A stretch of DNA of 51,048 nt from Candidatus Contendobacter odensis Run_B_J11 (GCF_000531125.1 NZ_CBTK010000286.1:1-51048), one strand, 5' to 3'; counted from the stretch's first letter, positions 41,095-50,967 are shown. Notes: generated from the letters alone by a model not told the origin. A program made the numbers and translations.

Positions 41095-41410
41095 TGCCTG
41101 ATTCGCCATTCAGTGGGTCGTGCCGCCGCTCGATCATGGGACGGATTCCGTAATGAAGATCGGGGCAGTTGTGAACGCGGTGACCCAACTGTAGCAGTCG
41201 GATACCCAGCCGGTAGTGTCCTGCCGAACTGCGTTCGACAAAGTCGTGTTCGATCAGCGACGCCAGGATACGGAAAGCGGTAGAGGGGTGCAGCCGGGTG
41301 ATATCGGACAAGGTCTTGAGGCTTACCGGATCATCATACGCGGCGATGGCGTCCAACAGCCGGGACGCCCGGGTAATCACTTGAATCGAGGACGTTGCCT
41401 TGGCAGCCAT
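41066..41410 (-). pseudogene. Truncated IclR-family regulator
   Basis: 114 residues. The N-terminal winged helix is normal (SIQVITRASRLLDAIAAYDD, LKTLSDITRLHPSTAFRIL, DFVERSSAGHYRLGI), but the ligand-binding domain of about 170 residues is missing; after residue 85 it ends in unrelated sequence overlapping the symporter stop by 29 bases. It could be a remnant or a short DNA-binding form. AGGA precedes the ATG at 41410. Confidence 0.75.
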
Positions 41411-41528
41411 TCTGAATCCTAACGTGCGGTAACTTATTCATGCTTCATGGAATTGCCGTCAATATATTGCATTGCACCATAAAATACTACCGCTTCGCGA
41501 TGGCGTGGCGCGTCAGGGTGTCCCAGCC

Positions 41529-42323
41529 ATGAAAGCCTATCTCGATCTGCTGCGGCAGGTGCTGGAGGAAGGAGTCCACAAATCCGACCGAACCGGAGTC
41601 GGAACGCTAAGCCGGTTCGGGGCGCAACTACGCTTCGATTTGAGTACCGGGTTTCCGCTGGTGACGACCAAGAAGCTGCATCTGCGCTCGATCATTCACG
41701 AGTTGCTCTGGTTCCTGCACGGTGATACCGATCTCCGCTATCTGCATGAGCATGGTGTCACCATCTGGGATGAATGGAGCGACGCCGATGGCGATCTGGG
41801 GCCGATTTATGGCAAGCAATGGACCGCCTGGGAAGCCAACGATGGTCGGCGCATCAATCAACTGGCGAACGCCATTGAATTGTTAAGGAGCGATCCGGAT
41901 TCGCGGCGGATTGTGGTATCGGCATGGAACGTCGGCGATCTGGATCGAATGCGATTATTGCCCTGCCATGTGCTGTTCCAGTTCTACGTCGCCAATGGCG
42001 AGTTGTCCTGTCAATTGTACCAGCGCAGCGCTGATCTCTTTCTTGGAGTGCCGTTCAATATCGCCAGCTACGCGCTGCTGACTCACCTGGTCGCGCAACA
42101 GACCGACCTCCGGGTGGGTGAGTTCGTCTGGACTGGCGGCGACTGCCACCTGTACCTGAATCATCAGGATCAAGCCCGTTTGCAGTTGAGCCGTGAGCCC
42201 TATCCATTGCCGCATCTGCTCATTCACCGCCGGTCAGAGGCGCTCGCCGAATACCGCTATGAAGATTTTGAGATCGTGGGCTACCAGGCGCATCCCGCGA
42301 TTAAGGCAGCGGTGGCGGTGTGA
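41529..42323 (+). CDS. thyA: Thymidylate synthase
   Basis: 264 residues from the ATG at 41529 ([20 protein letters not shown]), the same length as the E. coli enzyme. Motifs: [39 protein letters not shown], the catalytic Cys in [11 protein letters not shown], and [13 protein letters not shown] second Cys of the E. coli sequence is Ala here, which is not catalytic. It converts dUMP to dTMP with methylene-tetrahydrofolate. The prophage thyX at 14.9 kb is broken, so this would be the cell's only enzyme in the window. Confidence 0.97.
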   Translation: MKAYLDLLRQVLEEGVHKSDRTGVGTLSRFGAQLRFDLSTGFPLVTTKKLHLRSIIHELLWFLHGDTDLRYLHEHGVTIWDEWSDADGDLGPIYGKQWTAWEANDGRRINQLANAIELLRSDPDSRRIVVSAWNVGDLDRMRLLPCHVLFQFYVANGELSCQLYQRSADLFLGVPFNIASYALLTHLVAQQTDLRVGEFVWTGGDCHLYLNHQDQARLQLSREPYPLPHLLIHRRSEALAEYRYEDFEIVGYQAHPAIKAAVAV

Positions 42324-42437
42324 ATTGAATTGGCGGGTACTGCTGAATCCGCTTGACGATCAGCGTAAATTATGTTGCGATGCAACAAATCAATAAACCG
42401 TGACTTAATAAATCAAAATCGGGACGAGGACATTCTC

Positions 42438-42782
42438 ATGACAACGATCAACCGGATACTGGAGCGCAATCAGATGGCGAATCTGCTGGCTTTGCAATGC
42501 ATGTTGCGAATCAGTGGGCTACTGGGCATCGGTATACTCAGTTCGGTACGCAAGAATCTGGACACTTATCTACTCTGTTTGCAACACAGCACCGATTATG
42601 TGAGGCAATCCCGGATCGGCGATTCGCCAGACCAGCTTGTGGCGGGCTACGCCGATGCCATGACCGAATGTGTCGATAAATCCTGGCAGGATTTCCGCAA
42701 CAACCTCCAGATTCTGTTGCTGACCCAGGATGAGGCGTTGATCTGGGTCGCCCGGATTGATAAGGCGTTACTGGAAGGTTAA
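42438..42782 (+). CDS. Phasin-like small protein
   Basis: 114 residues from the ATG at 42438 (MTTINRILERNQMANLLALQ), with GAGG upstream. It is helical, with the length and amphipathic pattern of a phasin (polyhydroxyalkanoate granule protein), but no signature is decisive. Other readings: a small structural protein. It lies between thyA and pabBC on the opposite strand. Confidence 0.4.
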   Translation: MTTINRILERNQMANLLALQCMLRISGLLGIGILSSVRKNLDTYLLCLQHSTDYVRQSRIGDSPDQLVAGYADAMTECVDKSWQDFRNNLQILLLTQDEALIWVARIDKALLEG

Positions 42783-42809
42783 CGGACCGAACCGAGGGCA
42801 CGGCAGTAT

Positions 42810-44630
42810 TCAGGAAATGAGGGCCGTTTCCTGCCATTTGCGCACGGCGTTGATCAAGTAAAGACCTCGCGCTTCGGCTAAATCAGCGCGAGTCAGCACC
42901 CGTTCCCGGATTCGTCCAATGGTCAGCAATTTTCCCCGGAAAGTGCCCGCCAGCAAACCGCTCATCACTGGCGGAGTCACCCAGTCACCCGCTCGATCCT
43001 CCAGCACCACATTTGCGGTACAGGCTTCCGTCAGTTCTCCGCGTTCGTTCCACAGGATAACCTCGTCGCAATCCGGGCGGGTGGCGCGGGCCGCATCGTA
43101 GATCTCGCGCCGGGTGGTTTTGTGATACAGCCAGATCATGCCGGAATCAACCGGTTCCCTGGCTAACCCAACCCGCACCGGCTGCGGCAGCACCCCCCGC
43201 TCCAGCGGCTCCACCTCCAGCGAAAAGGCGCCGTTCAGGTTGATCCGCAGTCGAACCTTGCTCGCCTGGTTGAGGGTCAACGCCCGATTGGCCAAACCGG
43301 CCTCGATAGCGACCCGGTCGAGCGGAACATTGAAATAAACGGCGGTATCCGCCAACCGCGCCCAATGTTCCGCCCACAGAAAATAGCCGCTGTCCGGTTC
43401 CCAGAGCAATGCCTCCAGCAACTGAAACCACGGGCGCGGTGTGGTCAGCACCCGCGCTTTCAAGCGGCATTCCTCATACTCGCTGGCGGTGTCCGAATCC
43501 CACACCAGGCCGCTGCCTACCCCATAGCCGGCCTGTCGTCGCTCGCGATCCACCAGCACGGTGCGAATGGCAACACTGAATCGCGCCTGGCGGTCGGGGC
43601 CGATAAAGCCGATGGCTCCGGTGTACACGCCGCGCGGCTGCGGCTCCAGTTCCCGGATGATTTCCATGGTGCGCACCTTGGGCGCGCCGGTAATCGAGGC
43701 GCAGGGGAACATCCGCGCCAGAATCTCAGTTACGGAAGTCGTTGTTCGGGCGGTAACGGTAGAGGTCATTTGTAACAGGGTCGGGTAGCGCTCCACCTCA
43801 AATAAACGGGGTACGGCGACGCTGCCTACTTGGGCTACCCGACCCATATCGTTGCGGATCAGGTCTACGACCATCAGATTTTCAGCCCGATTTTTTTCGG
43901 ACTGCCGCAATCCGGCGATGCAAGCCTCGTCTTCCGCCAGAGTACGCCCGCGCATCGCGGTACCTTTCATCGGCTTCGCGCTCAGCCGATGGCCGTCCAA
44001 CTGGAAAAACAGTTCAGGCGATGCCGATCCGATCACGAAGCGGCCGGTATTGATAAAGGCGGCGTACTCAGCTTGCTGCGCCGTCGCCAGATGGGTAAAC
44101 AGCGCCCATGGATCGCCGTCAAAATCAGCGTGCAGCGGGAAAGTATAGTTGACCTGGTAGCTGTGGCCGCGTGCGAGGTAGTCCTTAATGCGGGCAACCG
44201 CCCGCTCATAATCGGCGCGGCTGAGCGCGGGTTGCCAGGGACCGACCGTATAGGCGTCGGGCGCGAACTCGTTACTTATCAGAGATTGCCAATCGTGGAT
44301 CGGCTCCGCCTGCGCATACAGGCCAAACCAGAGCAGCGGTAAATCCGGAGCGGGCTGATGCACCGCGAGATCATAGGCAGCGGCGGCTTCATAGCTGATG
44401 AAGCCAGCGGCATACCGGCGGTGTTGGGTCACAGCGGTTTCGATGGTGTGCAGCGCCGGAACCACTTCATCCGCCCGCCGCGCCACCACGATCTGCACCG
44501 GATGAGCGAACCGGAATCCACGCCGGCCATCCTGAATGCATACGGTGTTCGCTATGGCGTCGGTCCGGTCGCGAGAATCAGCGCTCACTTCGACCGCATC
44601 ATTGCGTTTTTTCAGGTCGGTAAATCGCAT
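42810..44630 (-). CDS. pabBC: Aminodeoxychorismate synthase/lyase fusion (PabB-PabC)
   Basis: 606 residues. The first 370 are a PabB chorismate-binding enzyme (HSYQVNYTFPLHADF, SPELFFQL, KPMKGTAMRGRT, CASITGAPKVRTMEIIRELE); the last 200 are a class IV aminotransferase-like lyase (WLYHKTTRREIYDAAR, CDEVILWNERGELTEACTAN, VTPPVMSGLLAGTFR). Together they make 4-aminobenzoate for folate. Fusions occur in many proteobacteria. The start overlaps the thioesterase gene by 32 bases, so an internal start is also possible. Confidence 0.92.
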   Translation of the reverse strand: MRFTDLKKRNDAVEVSADSRDRTDAIANTVCIQDGRRGFRFAHPVQIVVARRADEVVPALHTIETAVTQHRRYAAGFISYEAAAAYDLAVHQPAPDLPLLWFGLYAQAEPIHDWQSLISNEFAPDAYTVGPWQPALSRADYERAVARIKDYLARGHSYQVNYTFPLHADFDGDPWALFTHLATAQQAEYAAFINTGRFVIGSASPELFFQLDGHRLSAKPMKGTAMRGRTLAEDEACIAGLRQSEKNRAENLMVVDLIRNDMGRVAQVGSVAVPRLFEVERYPTLLQMTSTVTARTTTSVTEILARMFPCASITGAPKVRTMEIIRELEPQPRGVYTGAIGFIGPDRQARFSVAIRTVLVDRERRQAGYGVGSGLVWDSDTASEYEECRLKARVLTTPRPWFQLLEALLWEPDSGYFLWAEHWARLADTAVYFNVPLDRVAIEAGLANRALTLNQASKVRLRINLNGAFSLEVEPLERGVLPQPVRVGLAREPVDSGMIWLYHKTTRREIYDAARATRPDCDEVILWNERGELTEACTANVVLEDRAGDWVTPPVMSGLLAGTFRGKLLTIGRIRERVLTRADLAEARGLYLINAVRKWQETALIS

Positions 44631-45057
44631 AGTGCCCGGTAAAGGTCATCGCCGGTTCGCCGTCAGCGCGGATGATCACCTCAACTGTCCAGCGGGTCTT
44701 GCCGCGCTGGCGGTAGTGGCTGATAAAGCGTTCGGTTACCTCGGCGTCCGGGCGCACGCACTCCGCCACGATTCCCTCGCGTACTGGCTTCAGAAACTTC
44801 AGGGTGCTGTCGGTGATCACGATCTCGGCGGTCTCGCCATGCTCACGCAAAGTAACACGGGTCAGCGCCCAACCGGTCAGCGCGGCGATGGCCGCCATGG
44901 ATCCACCAAAGGCGATGCCTTTATCGTTGATATTCGGCGCCAGCGGCGCAACCAGCGTCAGTCCGGTATCGTCACAGCGCTCCAGTCGAGCCTGCATCGC
45001 CTGAAACAGCGGGACATGATGGTTGAGAAAATCGTTGATTTCCTGCTCATAGGACAT
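44599..45057 (-). CDS. YiiD-type thioesterase
   Basis: 152 residues. A hot-dog-fold thioesterase of the YiiD C-terminal family: FLNHHVPLFQAMQARLERCD, NINDKGIAFGGSMAAIAALT, LREHGETAEIVITDSTLKFL. Likely acts on an acyl-CoA; substrate unknown. AGAGGAA precedes the ATG at 45057. Transcribed with pabBC, with which it overlaps. Confidence 0.85.
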   Translation of the reverse strand: MSYEQEINDFLNHHVPLFQAMQARLERCDDTGLTLVAPLAPNINDKGIAFGGSMAAIAALTGWALTRVTLREHGETAEIVITDSTLKFLKPVREGIVAECVRPDAEVTERFISHYRQRGKTRWTVEVIIRADGEPAMTFTGHYAIYRPEKTQ

Positions 45058-45173
45058 GAAGGTTCCTCTAGGATAGGGGGATAGCGCGGTCGTAAAGAAA
45101 ATCTGCGGCTATTTTCGTCTTTTTTGGGCCGTCGTGGTCTACAGATTCGCAAAACCGATATTAGGAGAAATTT

Positions 45174-45782
45174 ATGCTTGAAAAACCCGCTGTCACTCAG
45201 GTCGTCATTGCCGATTTGATCGCCCGCCGCTGGAGTCCGCGTGCGATGAATCCGGATCAGCCAGTCAGCCGCGAACAGCTTTTGGCACTGCTGGAAGCGG
45301 CTCGCTGGGCGCCGTCCTGCTTCGGCGATCAACCGTGGCGCTATCTGGTCTGGGATCGGTTCCGCAATGCCGCCGCCTGGCAACAGGCGTTCGAGTGTCT
45401 GGCCGAGGGTAATCAAGAGTGGGTTAAAAATGCATCGCTATTGCTGCTGGCAGTAGCTGCGCCGAATTTCGGCCACAATGGCAAGCCGAACCGCTGGGCG
45501 CAGCACGACACCGGCGCAGCCAGCGAAAATCTTTGCCTGCAAGCAGCTGCGCTGGGGTTGGTAGCGCATCAGATGGGTGGTTTTGACCCGGAATCGGCTA
45601 AAACCCGCTTCAATATTCCCGCCGATCATGTCTGCATGGCGATGATTGCGGTGGGTCATCCGGCACCGGCCGAGGTGCTGCCGGGGGTGTTGCGAGAGCG
45701 CGAACAGGCGCCACGGGAACGTAAGCCGCTTGCCCAAATTGTCTTCGAGGACGGTTGGAACCAGAGCCTTCAGCAGACTTAA
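45174..45782 (+). CDS. Nitroreductase-family FMN protein
   Basis: 202 residues. RRWSPRAMNPDQPVSREQLL, ARWAPSCFGDQPWRYLVW and DTGAASENLCLQAAALGLVAH are typical of FMN-binding nitroreductases. Oxidation or detoxification role; substrate not evident. AGGAG precedes the ATG at 45174. It is the first of the plus-strand genes after pabBC. Confidence 0.9.
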   Translation: MLEKPAVTQVVIADLIARRWSPRAMNPDQPVSREQLLALLEAARWAPSCFGDQPWRYLVWDRFRNAAAWQQAFECLAEGNQEWVKNASLLLLAVAAPNFGHNGKPNRWAQHDTGAASENLCLQAAALGLVAHQMGGFDPESAKTRFNIPADHVCMAMIAVGHPAPAEVLPGVLREREQAPRERKPLAQIVFEDGWNQSLQQT

Positions 45783-45796
45783 AGGCTGGATAAAAT

Positions 45797-45823
45797 GGCG
45801 TACCCCAACTGTTGGGGCACGCC
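45797..45823. repeat. Perfect hairpin between nitroreductase and tolQ-like gene
   Basis: GGCGT(A)CCCCAAC, loop T, GTTGGGG(C)ACGCC: 12 paired bases with one mismatch. No T tract; it may be a REP-like intergenic hairpin or mRNA-stabilising element. Confidence 0.6.
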
Positions 45824-45855
45824 GTGCGCGCCCTACTTTCCTCTCTGAGATCGCT

Positions 45856-46938
45856 ATGCCCATAACCACGTCTGATCGGCGCTCCAACCGGGGGGCCAGC
45901 CGCTATTTGTTCCGTTCACTGCTGTTTTTGCTGGTGCTGGCAGCGCTGGGCGCGTTTTTCCACCAGCCCCTCATCGCCGCATTCCTGACCAATCCCTATC
46001 TGAATGGCACGATTGCGGTCGCGTTCCTGTTCGGGGTGGCCTACACCCTCAAAGCAATGGCCGGTACGCTGCTCGATGTCCGCGCCGCCGATCAGGCCGC
46101 CGAGGTGGCGCTCAAGGCACGCCGCCATGAACTGCCGCTCAGGCAGGCTGATGAGGCGTTGCTGGGGGTTATACAGCGGCGTGGGGTGAGCGATTTTCTG
46201 CATAAGGTTCACCGGGTTATCGGTCACGGCGACGCCACTGCCACCCTGCCGTATCTGCTTGATTCGCTGGCAACACGCGGCGATGACCAGCGGGCACTGG
46301 TGCGTTATCTGGTCGGGGCACTGGTGTTGTTAGGCTTGATTGGCACCTTCTACGGCCTGCTGCTGACGATTGCCGGGGTGCGCGATGTCATTGGTGGCCT
46401 GGCGACCGAGAAGGCGACCGATACCATGACCCTGATCGCCAACTTCAAGGATCGGCTGGCTGCGCCGCTCGGCGGGATGGGCACCTCGTTCTCGGCCTCG
46501 CTGTTCGGGTTGATGGGCGCGCTGGCGCTGGGTTTCCTGGAACTGCAACTGTTCCACGCCCAGAACGATCATCATTCCCAGTTGGAGGCGCTGGTGGTCA
46601 GCGATCTGGTGCCGTTGTGGCAGCCGGTGGTTACGGTGACTGCTCAGACTGAAACTATTTCTCCCCGGCATTTGGCGGCGTTGCTGCAATCCACCACTGA
46701 CCGGCTGGAACGGGTTGCGGCGACCACTGAATATCTGGCCAATCGCGGCGAAGGGATTACCCGGGTGGCGGAGCAGGTGGCAAATCTGGGCGAACGGATT
46801 GAATCGCTGCGGACCACGCTACAAAACATCGAGAATGACCGCACTGCTGATTTGCGGCACGAGCTGCGCATTATTGCCCGGTTGCTGGCGCAACGGCCCA
46901 CACAACCAGAGGACACTGATCATGCGCCGCCGGCGTGA
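45856..46938 (+). CDS. MotA/TolQ/ExbB-family membrane protein
   Basis: 360 residues from the ATG at 45856 (MPITTSDRRSNRGASRYLFR). Membrane segments lie near 20-38, 50-70, 155-175 and 220-240; the core LVGALVLLGLIGTFYGLLLT and APLGGMGTSFSASLFGLMGA is the family's ion-channel region. A coiled C-terminal half follows. With the next gene it should form a proton- or sodium-driven motor unit. Partner unknown. Confidence 0.85.
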   Translation: MPITTSDRRSNRGASRYLFRSLLFLLVLAALGAFFHQPLIAAFLTNPYLNGTIAVAFLFGVAYTLKAMAGTLLDVRAADQAAEVALKARRHELPLRQADEALLGVIQRRGVSDFLHKVHRVIGHGDATATLPYLLDSLATRGDDQRALVRYLVGALVLLGLIGTFYGLLLTIAGVRDVIGGLATEKATDTMTLIANFKDRLAAPLGGMGTSFSASLFGLMGALALGFLELQLFHAQNDHHSQLEALVVSDLVPLWQPVVTVTAQTETISPRHLAALLQSTTDRLERVAATTEYLANRGEGITRVAEQVANLGERIESLRTTLQNIENDRTADLRHELRIIARLLAQRPTQPEDTDHAPPA

Positions 46939-47920
46939 TTCGCTCAGCGAGTTCAATGTCTGGCCGGCCTTTACCGACGCGCTGGGCGGCTTGGTGATGG
47001 TGCTGATCTTTCTGATTACGGTATTCGTAATCACCGAGGTGCTGATCGGTCGCGAGATGATGGGCAAAGAAACCGCGATTGGACAGTTGCAGCGGATCAT
47101 CAGCCATCTGGAAGGTCTGGCAGGGGACGCCGATAAGGAAGCGGCGCGCCTGCGCAGCCGGATGCAGGGCTTGGAAAGCACGGTCAGCGAACGCGATAAA
47201 CTGCTGGCGCAATTACGCAACGAACGGGCGGCATTGAGTGCCGACAAGAGCAAGGCGGAACAGACGGCCACCAGCGCGCAGGAACAGGCGGCGCTGCTCA
47301 GCACTCGCGCTGAGCGGCTGGCGGCAGAACTGGAGCGGCTCAACCGTGCGCTGGCGGCCAATCAGCAGGATTTGGCGCAGCGCGATTCGGTGATCGTCCA
47401 GCAAAAAGGCCGGATCGAGGCACTGGACAGCGCCTTGAAGAAGAAACTGCTGGAACGGGTTGAAGAACTGGAGAAATACGCCAGCGATTTCTTTGGCCGT
47501 TTGCGCGAAGTGTTTGCCAATAATCCCGACATCAAAGTGGTGGGCGACCGTTTCGTGTTTCAATCCGAGGTGCTGTTTGCCTCTGGCGAGGCCACGCTAT
47601 CGGCGTCCGGGGGCGGCGATCTGGACAAGTTCGCGGCGGTTTACCGCCAACTGGCCGCTAAATTGCCGCCGGATTTACCGGTCATCATCGAGGTGCAAGG
47701 TCATACCGACCGGGTGCCGGTGCGGGGCCGCTTCCCGTCCAACTGGGAACTGTCCACCGCGCGAGCGCAGCAAGTAGTGAATTACCTGATTCAGCAGGGC
47801 ATTCCGCCGCAGCGACTGGCGGCGGTCGGGATGGCGGAGTATCACCCGATTGATCCGGCAGACAATGCCGATGCGTATCGCCGCAACCGTCGGATCGAGT
47901 TGAAGATCACCAGCCGCTGA
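46922..47920 (+). CDS. OmpA/MotB-like protein paired with the TolQ-like gene
   Basis: 332 residues from the ATG at 46922, 17 bases inside the previous gene. One membrane segment near 20-42 (DALGGLVMVLIFLITVFVIT), a coiled coil to about 190, then a C-terminal OmpA-like peptidoglycan-binding domain (IEVQGHTDRVPVRGRFPSNW, NWELSTARAQQVVNYL, RRNRRIEL). The pair resembles ZorA/ZorB, but the subunit is short and no ZorC, ZorD or ZorE gene follows. Confidence 0.85.
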   Translation: MRRRRDSLSEFNVWPAFTDALGGLVMVLIFLITVFVITEVLIGREMMGKETAIGQLQRIISHLEGLAGDADKEAARLRSRMQGLESTVSERDKLLAQLRNERAALSADKSKAEQTATSAQEQAALLSTRAERLAAELERLNRALAANQQDLAQRDSVIVQQKGRIEALDSALKKKLLERVEELEKYASDFFGRLREVFANNPDIKVVGDRFVFQSEVLFASGEATLSASGGGDLDKFAAVYRQLAAKLPPDLPVIIEVQGHTDRVPVRGRFPSNWELSTARAQQVVNYLIQQGIPPQRLAAVGMAEYHPIDPADNADAYRRNRRIELKITSR

Positions 47921-47929
47921 AAAATCATT

Positions 47930-47970
47930 GACCGGCCAAGCCCTTTTTGTTGTCTGCCGGTCGAGTTTTA
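47930..47970 (+). terminator. Hairpin terminator after the OmpA-like gene
   Basis: GACCGGC (47930-47936) and GCCGGTC (47956-47962) with a 19-base loop, followed by GAGTTTTA. A moderate intrinsic terminator. Confidence 0.5.
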
Positions 47971-48031
47971 TCCATTATTCTTGTCCAGCAATCACCCGAC
48001 CCTTTTCATGAATCTCTCCGCAGGAACCCCT

Positions 48032-49108
48032 ATGCACCCGACTCTGCTCAACAACGTCAATGTTGCCGCCCTGGATGTGCTGCTTACGCCTGATGACATC
48101 AAGCGACGGCTGCCGATGACCGACACCGCTGCCGCTACGGTTCTCACCGGGCGCGACACCGTGCAGCGCATTCTCGATCATCAGGATCACCGGGTTTTTG
48201 TGGTGGTCGGTCCCTGTTCCATTCATGACCTCAAGGCGGCCCGCGAGTACGCGCAGCGACTCCGCGAACTGGCAAATGAGGTCGGCGACACTCTGGTTCT
48301 GATCATGCGGGTGTATTTCGAGAAACCCCGAACCACCGTCGGCTGGAAGGGACTGATCAACGATCCGCACCTGGACGACTCTTTCAACGTCGCCGAAGGG
48401 CTACAAATCGCCCGTGCGCTGCTGCTGGAAATCGCCGAGATGGGCCTGCCCACCGGCACCGAGGCACTGGATCCGCTCTGCCCACAATATCTGGATGATC
48501 TCCTGGCCTGGACCGCTATCGGCGCTCGCACCACTGAGTCGCAGACCCATCGGGAAATGGCCAGCGGCCTGTCTACCCCGGTCGGCTTCAAAAACGCCAC
48601 CAACGGCAATCTGGATGTAGCGATTAATGCCCTGCAATCCGCTGCCCGCCCGCATAGTTTTCTTGGCATCAACCAGCACGGCCAGTCGGCGGTAATCCGC
48701 ACCACCGGCAACCGCTATGGTCATGTGGTGCTGCGCGGCGGTACCGAAGGCCCAAACTACGACACGGTGACGATTGCGCTGTGCGAGCAGGAACTGATCA
48801 AGAACAAACTACCGCTGAACCTGGTGGTGGATTGCAGCCATGCTAACGCCCGCAAAGACCCAGCTTTACAACCGCTGGTATTGAATGACTGCGTGCATCA
48901 AATTTTGGAAGGCAACCGCTCGATTGTTGGCTTTATGATCGAAAGCAATCTGGAATGGGGTAATCAGCCAATTCCTGCTGACCGCTCGCAACTCAAGTAT
49001 GGCGTCTCAGTCACCGACGCCTGCGTGGATTGGACCACCACCGCCAAGATGCTGCGTGAGGCACGCGCCAAGTTGAAGGACGTGCTGCCGGGCCGGTTTG
49101 CAAGCTGA
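48032..49108 (+). CDS. aroG: 3-deoxy-7-phosphoheptulonate (DAHP) synthase, type I
   Basis: 358 residues from the ATG at 48032, with GCAGGAA 8 bases upstream; two earlier possible starts are rejected. Motifs: GPCSIHD, EKPRTTVGWKGLINDP, AIGARTTESQTHREMASGLS, PVGFKN and LVVDCSHANARKDP. First step of aromatic amino-acid synthesis, from PEP and erythrose 4-phosphate. Which amino acid regulates it is not visible. Confidence 0.95.
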   Translation: MHPTLLNNVNVAALDVLLTPDDIKRRLPMTDTAAATVLTGRDTVQRILDHQDHRVFVVVGPCSIHDLKAAREYAQRLRELANEVGDTLVLIMRVYFEKPRTTVGWKGLINDPHLDDSFNVAEGLQIARALLLEIAEMGLPTGTEALDPLCPQYLDDLLAWTAIGARTTESQTHREMASGLSTPVGFKNATNGNLDVAINALQSAARPHSFLGINQHGQSAVIRTTGNRYGHVVLRGGTEGPNYDTVTIALCEQELIKNKLPLNLVVDCSHANARKDPALQPLVLNDCVHQILEGNRSIVGFMIESNLEWGNQPIPADRSQLKYGVSVTDACVDWTTTAKMLREARAKLKDVLPGRFAS

Positions 49109-49158
49109 TCCTACCCATATCCTTAATCTTTCCCCGACCACCGACGGAACCCGAAACC

Positions 49159-50433
49159 ATGAAAATTGAAACCATTGCCATTCACGGAGGCTATACGCCA
49201 GAAGCCACCACCAAGGCGGTCGCCGTTCCCATCTATCAAACCACCTCCTACGCCTTCGACGATACCCAGCATGGCGCGGATTTGTTCGATCTGAAGGTGC
49301 CAGGCAATATCTACACCCGGATCATGAATCCCACCACTGCGGTGCTGGAACAGCGGGTGGCGGCGATGGAAGGCGGGGTTGGCGCGCTGGCGGTCGCTTC
49401 AGGTATGGCGGCGATCACCTATAGCCTGATGACGATTGCGGAAGCGGGCGACAACATCGTCACCACTTCCACGTTGTACGGCGGTACCTACAACCTGTTC
49501 GCCCATACCTTGCCCCGGTTCGGCATTGAAGCGCGTTTCGCCGATTACCATGACACCGAGGCGATGGGCCGGCTGATTGACGACCGGACCAAGGCGGTGT
49601 TCTGCGAATCCATCGGCAACCCGGCGGCGAACGTGGTGGATTTCGGCGCGCTGGCCGAGATGGCCCATGCCCATGGCGTACCGCTGATCGTGGACAACAC
49701 CGTGCCGACTCCTTATTTGTGCCGGCCGTTCAAGCACGGCGCCGACATCGTGGTCCACGCTCTAACCAAGTACATGGGCGGCCACGGCACCAGCATCGGC
49801 GGTATTATCGTGGATTCTGGCCGCTTCCCCTGGGATCAGCACAAGGTTCGTTTCGCCCGCTTGAACGAACCCGATCCCTCCTATCATGGCGTGGTGTATG
49901 TCGAGGCGTTGGGACCGGCAGCGTTTATTGGTCGGGCGCGCGTCGTGCCGCTGCGCAACACCGGCGCGGCCATTTCACCGTTCAACAGCTTCCTGATTTT
50001 GCAAGGGATCGAGACCTTGCCGGTACGGATGGATCGCCACTGCGAGAATGCGGTCAAGGCGGCGGAATATCTGCGTGACCATCCCCAGGTGGTTTGGGTG
50101 CGCTATCCGGCGCTGGCCGACAGCCCGGACAAGCCGCTGGTGGATAAGTACATGGGGGGGCGCGGCTCCAGCATCCTCAGCTTCGGGATCCAGGGCGGGC
50201 GCGATGCCGGCGCCAAGTTCATTGATGCGCTGCAACTGGTAACCCGGCTGGTCAATATCGGCGACGCCAAATCACTGGCCTGCCACCCCGCGACCACGAC
50301 TCACCGCCAGTTATCGTCAACAGAACTGGCCCGCGCTGGGGTCAGCGAGGATTTGGTGCGGCTGTCCATTGGCATCGAGCATATTGACGACATTCTTGCT
50401 GATTTGGAGCAGGCGCTGGCGGCGGCGCGCTGA
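49159..50433 (+). CDS. metY: O-acetylhomoserine sulfhydrylase
   Basis: 424 residues. A cystathionine-gamma-synthase-family PLP enzyme: IAIHGGYTPEATTKAVAVPI, YTRIMNPTTAVLEQRVAAME, and the PLP-binding Lys in VVHALTKYMGGHGTSIGG. Length and the GGY...YAFDDTQHGADLFDL start fit O-acetylhomoserine aminocarboxypropyltransferase, which makes homocysteine from sulfide. No riboswitch is seen upstream. Confidence 0.93.
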   Translation: MKIETIAIHGGYTPEATTKAVAVPIYQTTSYAFDDTQHGADLFDLKVPGNIYTRIMNPTTAVLEQRVAAMEGGVGALAVASGMAAITYSLMTIAEAGDNIVTTSTLYGGTYNLFAHTLPRFGIEARFADYHDTEAMGRLIDDRTKAVFCESIGNPAANVVDFGALAEMAHAHGVPLIVDNTVPTPYLCRPFKHGADIVVHALTKYMGGHGTSIGGIIVDSGRFPWDQHKVRFARLNEPDPSYHGVVYVEALGPAAFIGRARVVPLRNTGAAISPFNSFLILQGIETLPVRMDRHCENAVKAAEYLRDHPQVVWVRYPALADSPDKPLVDKYMGGRGSSILSFGIQGGRDAGAKFIDALQLVTRLVNIGDAKSLACHPATTTHRQLSSTELARAGVSEDLVRLSIGIEHIDDILADLEQALAAAR

Positions 50434-50583
50434 AATCACCTCCTCCTTTCTGACCTACTCGCAAGTATTCGAGGCTTAGGAGACTGCGGGATTTAGCGTC
50501 GGGAAGGGGGAATAATCGGGCAGTTGGAACCGATAAAACTTGGCCGCCACTTCAAGCGGTCGGCTGGAGCGCTCTGTTAGCTA

Positions 50584-50846
50584 TTATTTCCATCGTGCAA
50601 CAACATCAAATTCAACCAACTCTTTCTTCGAATTACGCTTGCGCATTGCACGGCATTTAACTTCATTGAACCCTAGTGTTGTGAGCATTTCAGCGTATAG
50701 CAGTTCCGTCGAAACCAGTATTCCATAGAAAGTCGAATTACCAACAATGTAGTGCAACTCTGCTCCACTCGCGAGTACAGGAGTCAAGCATCGAAAGTGA
50801 ACCCACATGTCATCAAAATACTTCCTCCTGTAAATTTTCCTGTGAT
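50584..50846 (-). pseudogene. C-terminal remnant of a DNA methyltransferase
   Basis: On the minus strand the segment KYFDDMWVHFRCLTPVLASG, then LHYIVGNSTFYGILVSTELL and LGFNEVKCRAMRKRNSKKEL, resembles the end of phage- and restriction-associated DNA methyltransferases. The upstream part is absent: the only start would be a TTG at 50895 and one arm of the 25-bp inverted repeat interrupts the reading at 50846. So the gene is broken. Confidence 0.6.
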
Positions 50847-50967
50847 TCGCACGACGGGTTGGGTAAGTACAACGCACACCTCTCAGCAAGATCAAAGAGT
50901 TAGATGAAGCCGATGTTCTAGCCCAGGCCGCAAATCATCGCCATCACAGGAAAATTTACAGGAGGAA
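50822..50967. repeat. 25-bp perfect inverted repeat, 96-bp spacer
   Basis: Arms at 50822-50846 and 50943-50967, with identical complementary sequence; each contains a run like AGGAGGAA/TTCCTCCT. The left arm lies in the methyltransferase remnant, the right arm abuts the stop of the gene at the window edge. The layout suggests an inversion or duplication breakpoint. Confidence 0.75.

Noticed and set aside
45856..47920. Zorya-like defence system (ZorA/ZorB pair)
   Set aside because: The subunits are short, and aroG follows instead of ZorC, ZorD or ZorE; a general TolQ/OmpA-type pair explains it.
50847..50895. Full-length 103-residue gene from TTG 50895
   Set aside because: The first 17 residues lie beyond the inverted-repeat arm and do not match the methyltransferase; only the part below 50846 does.
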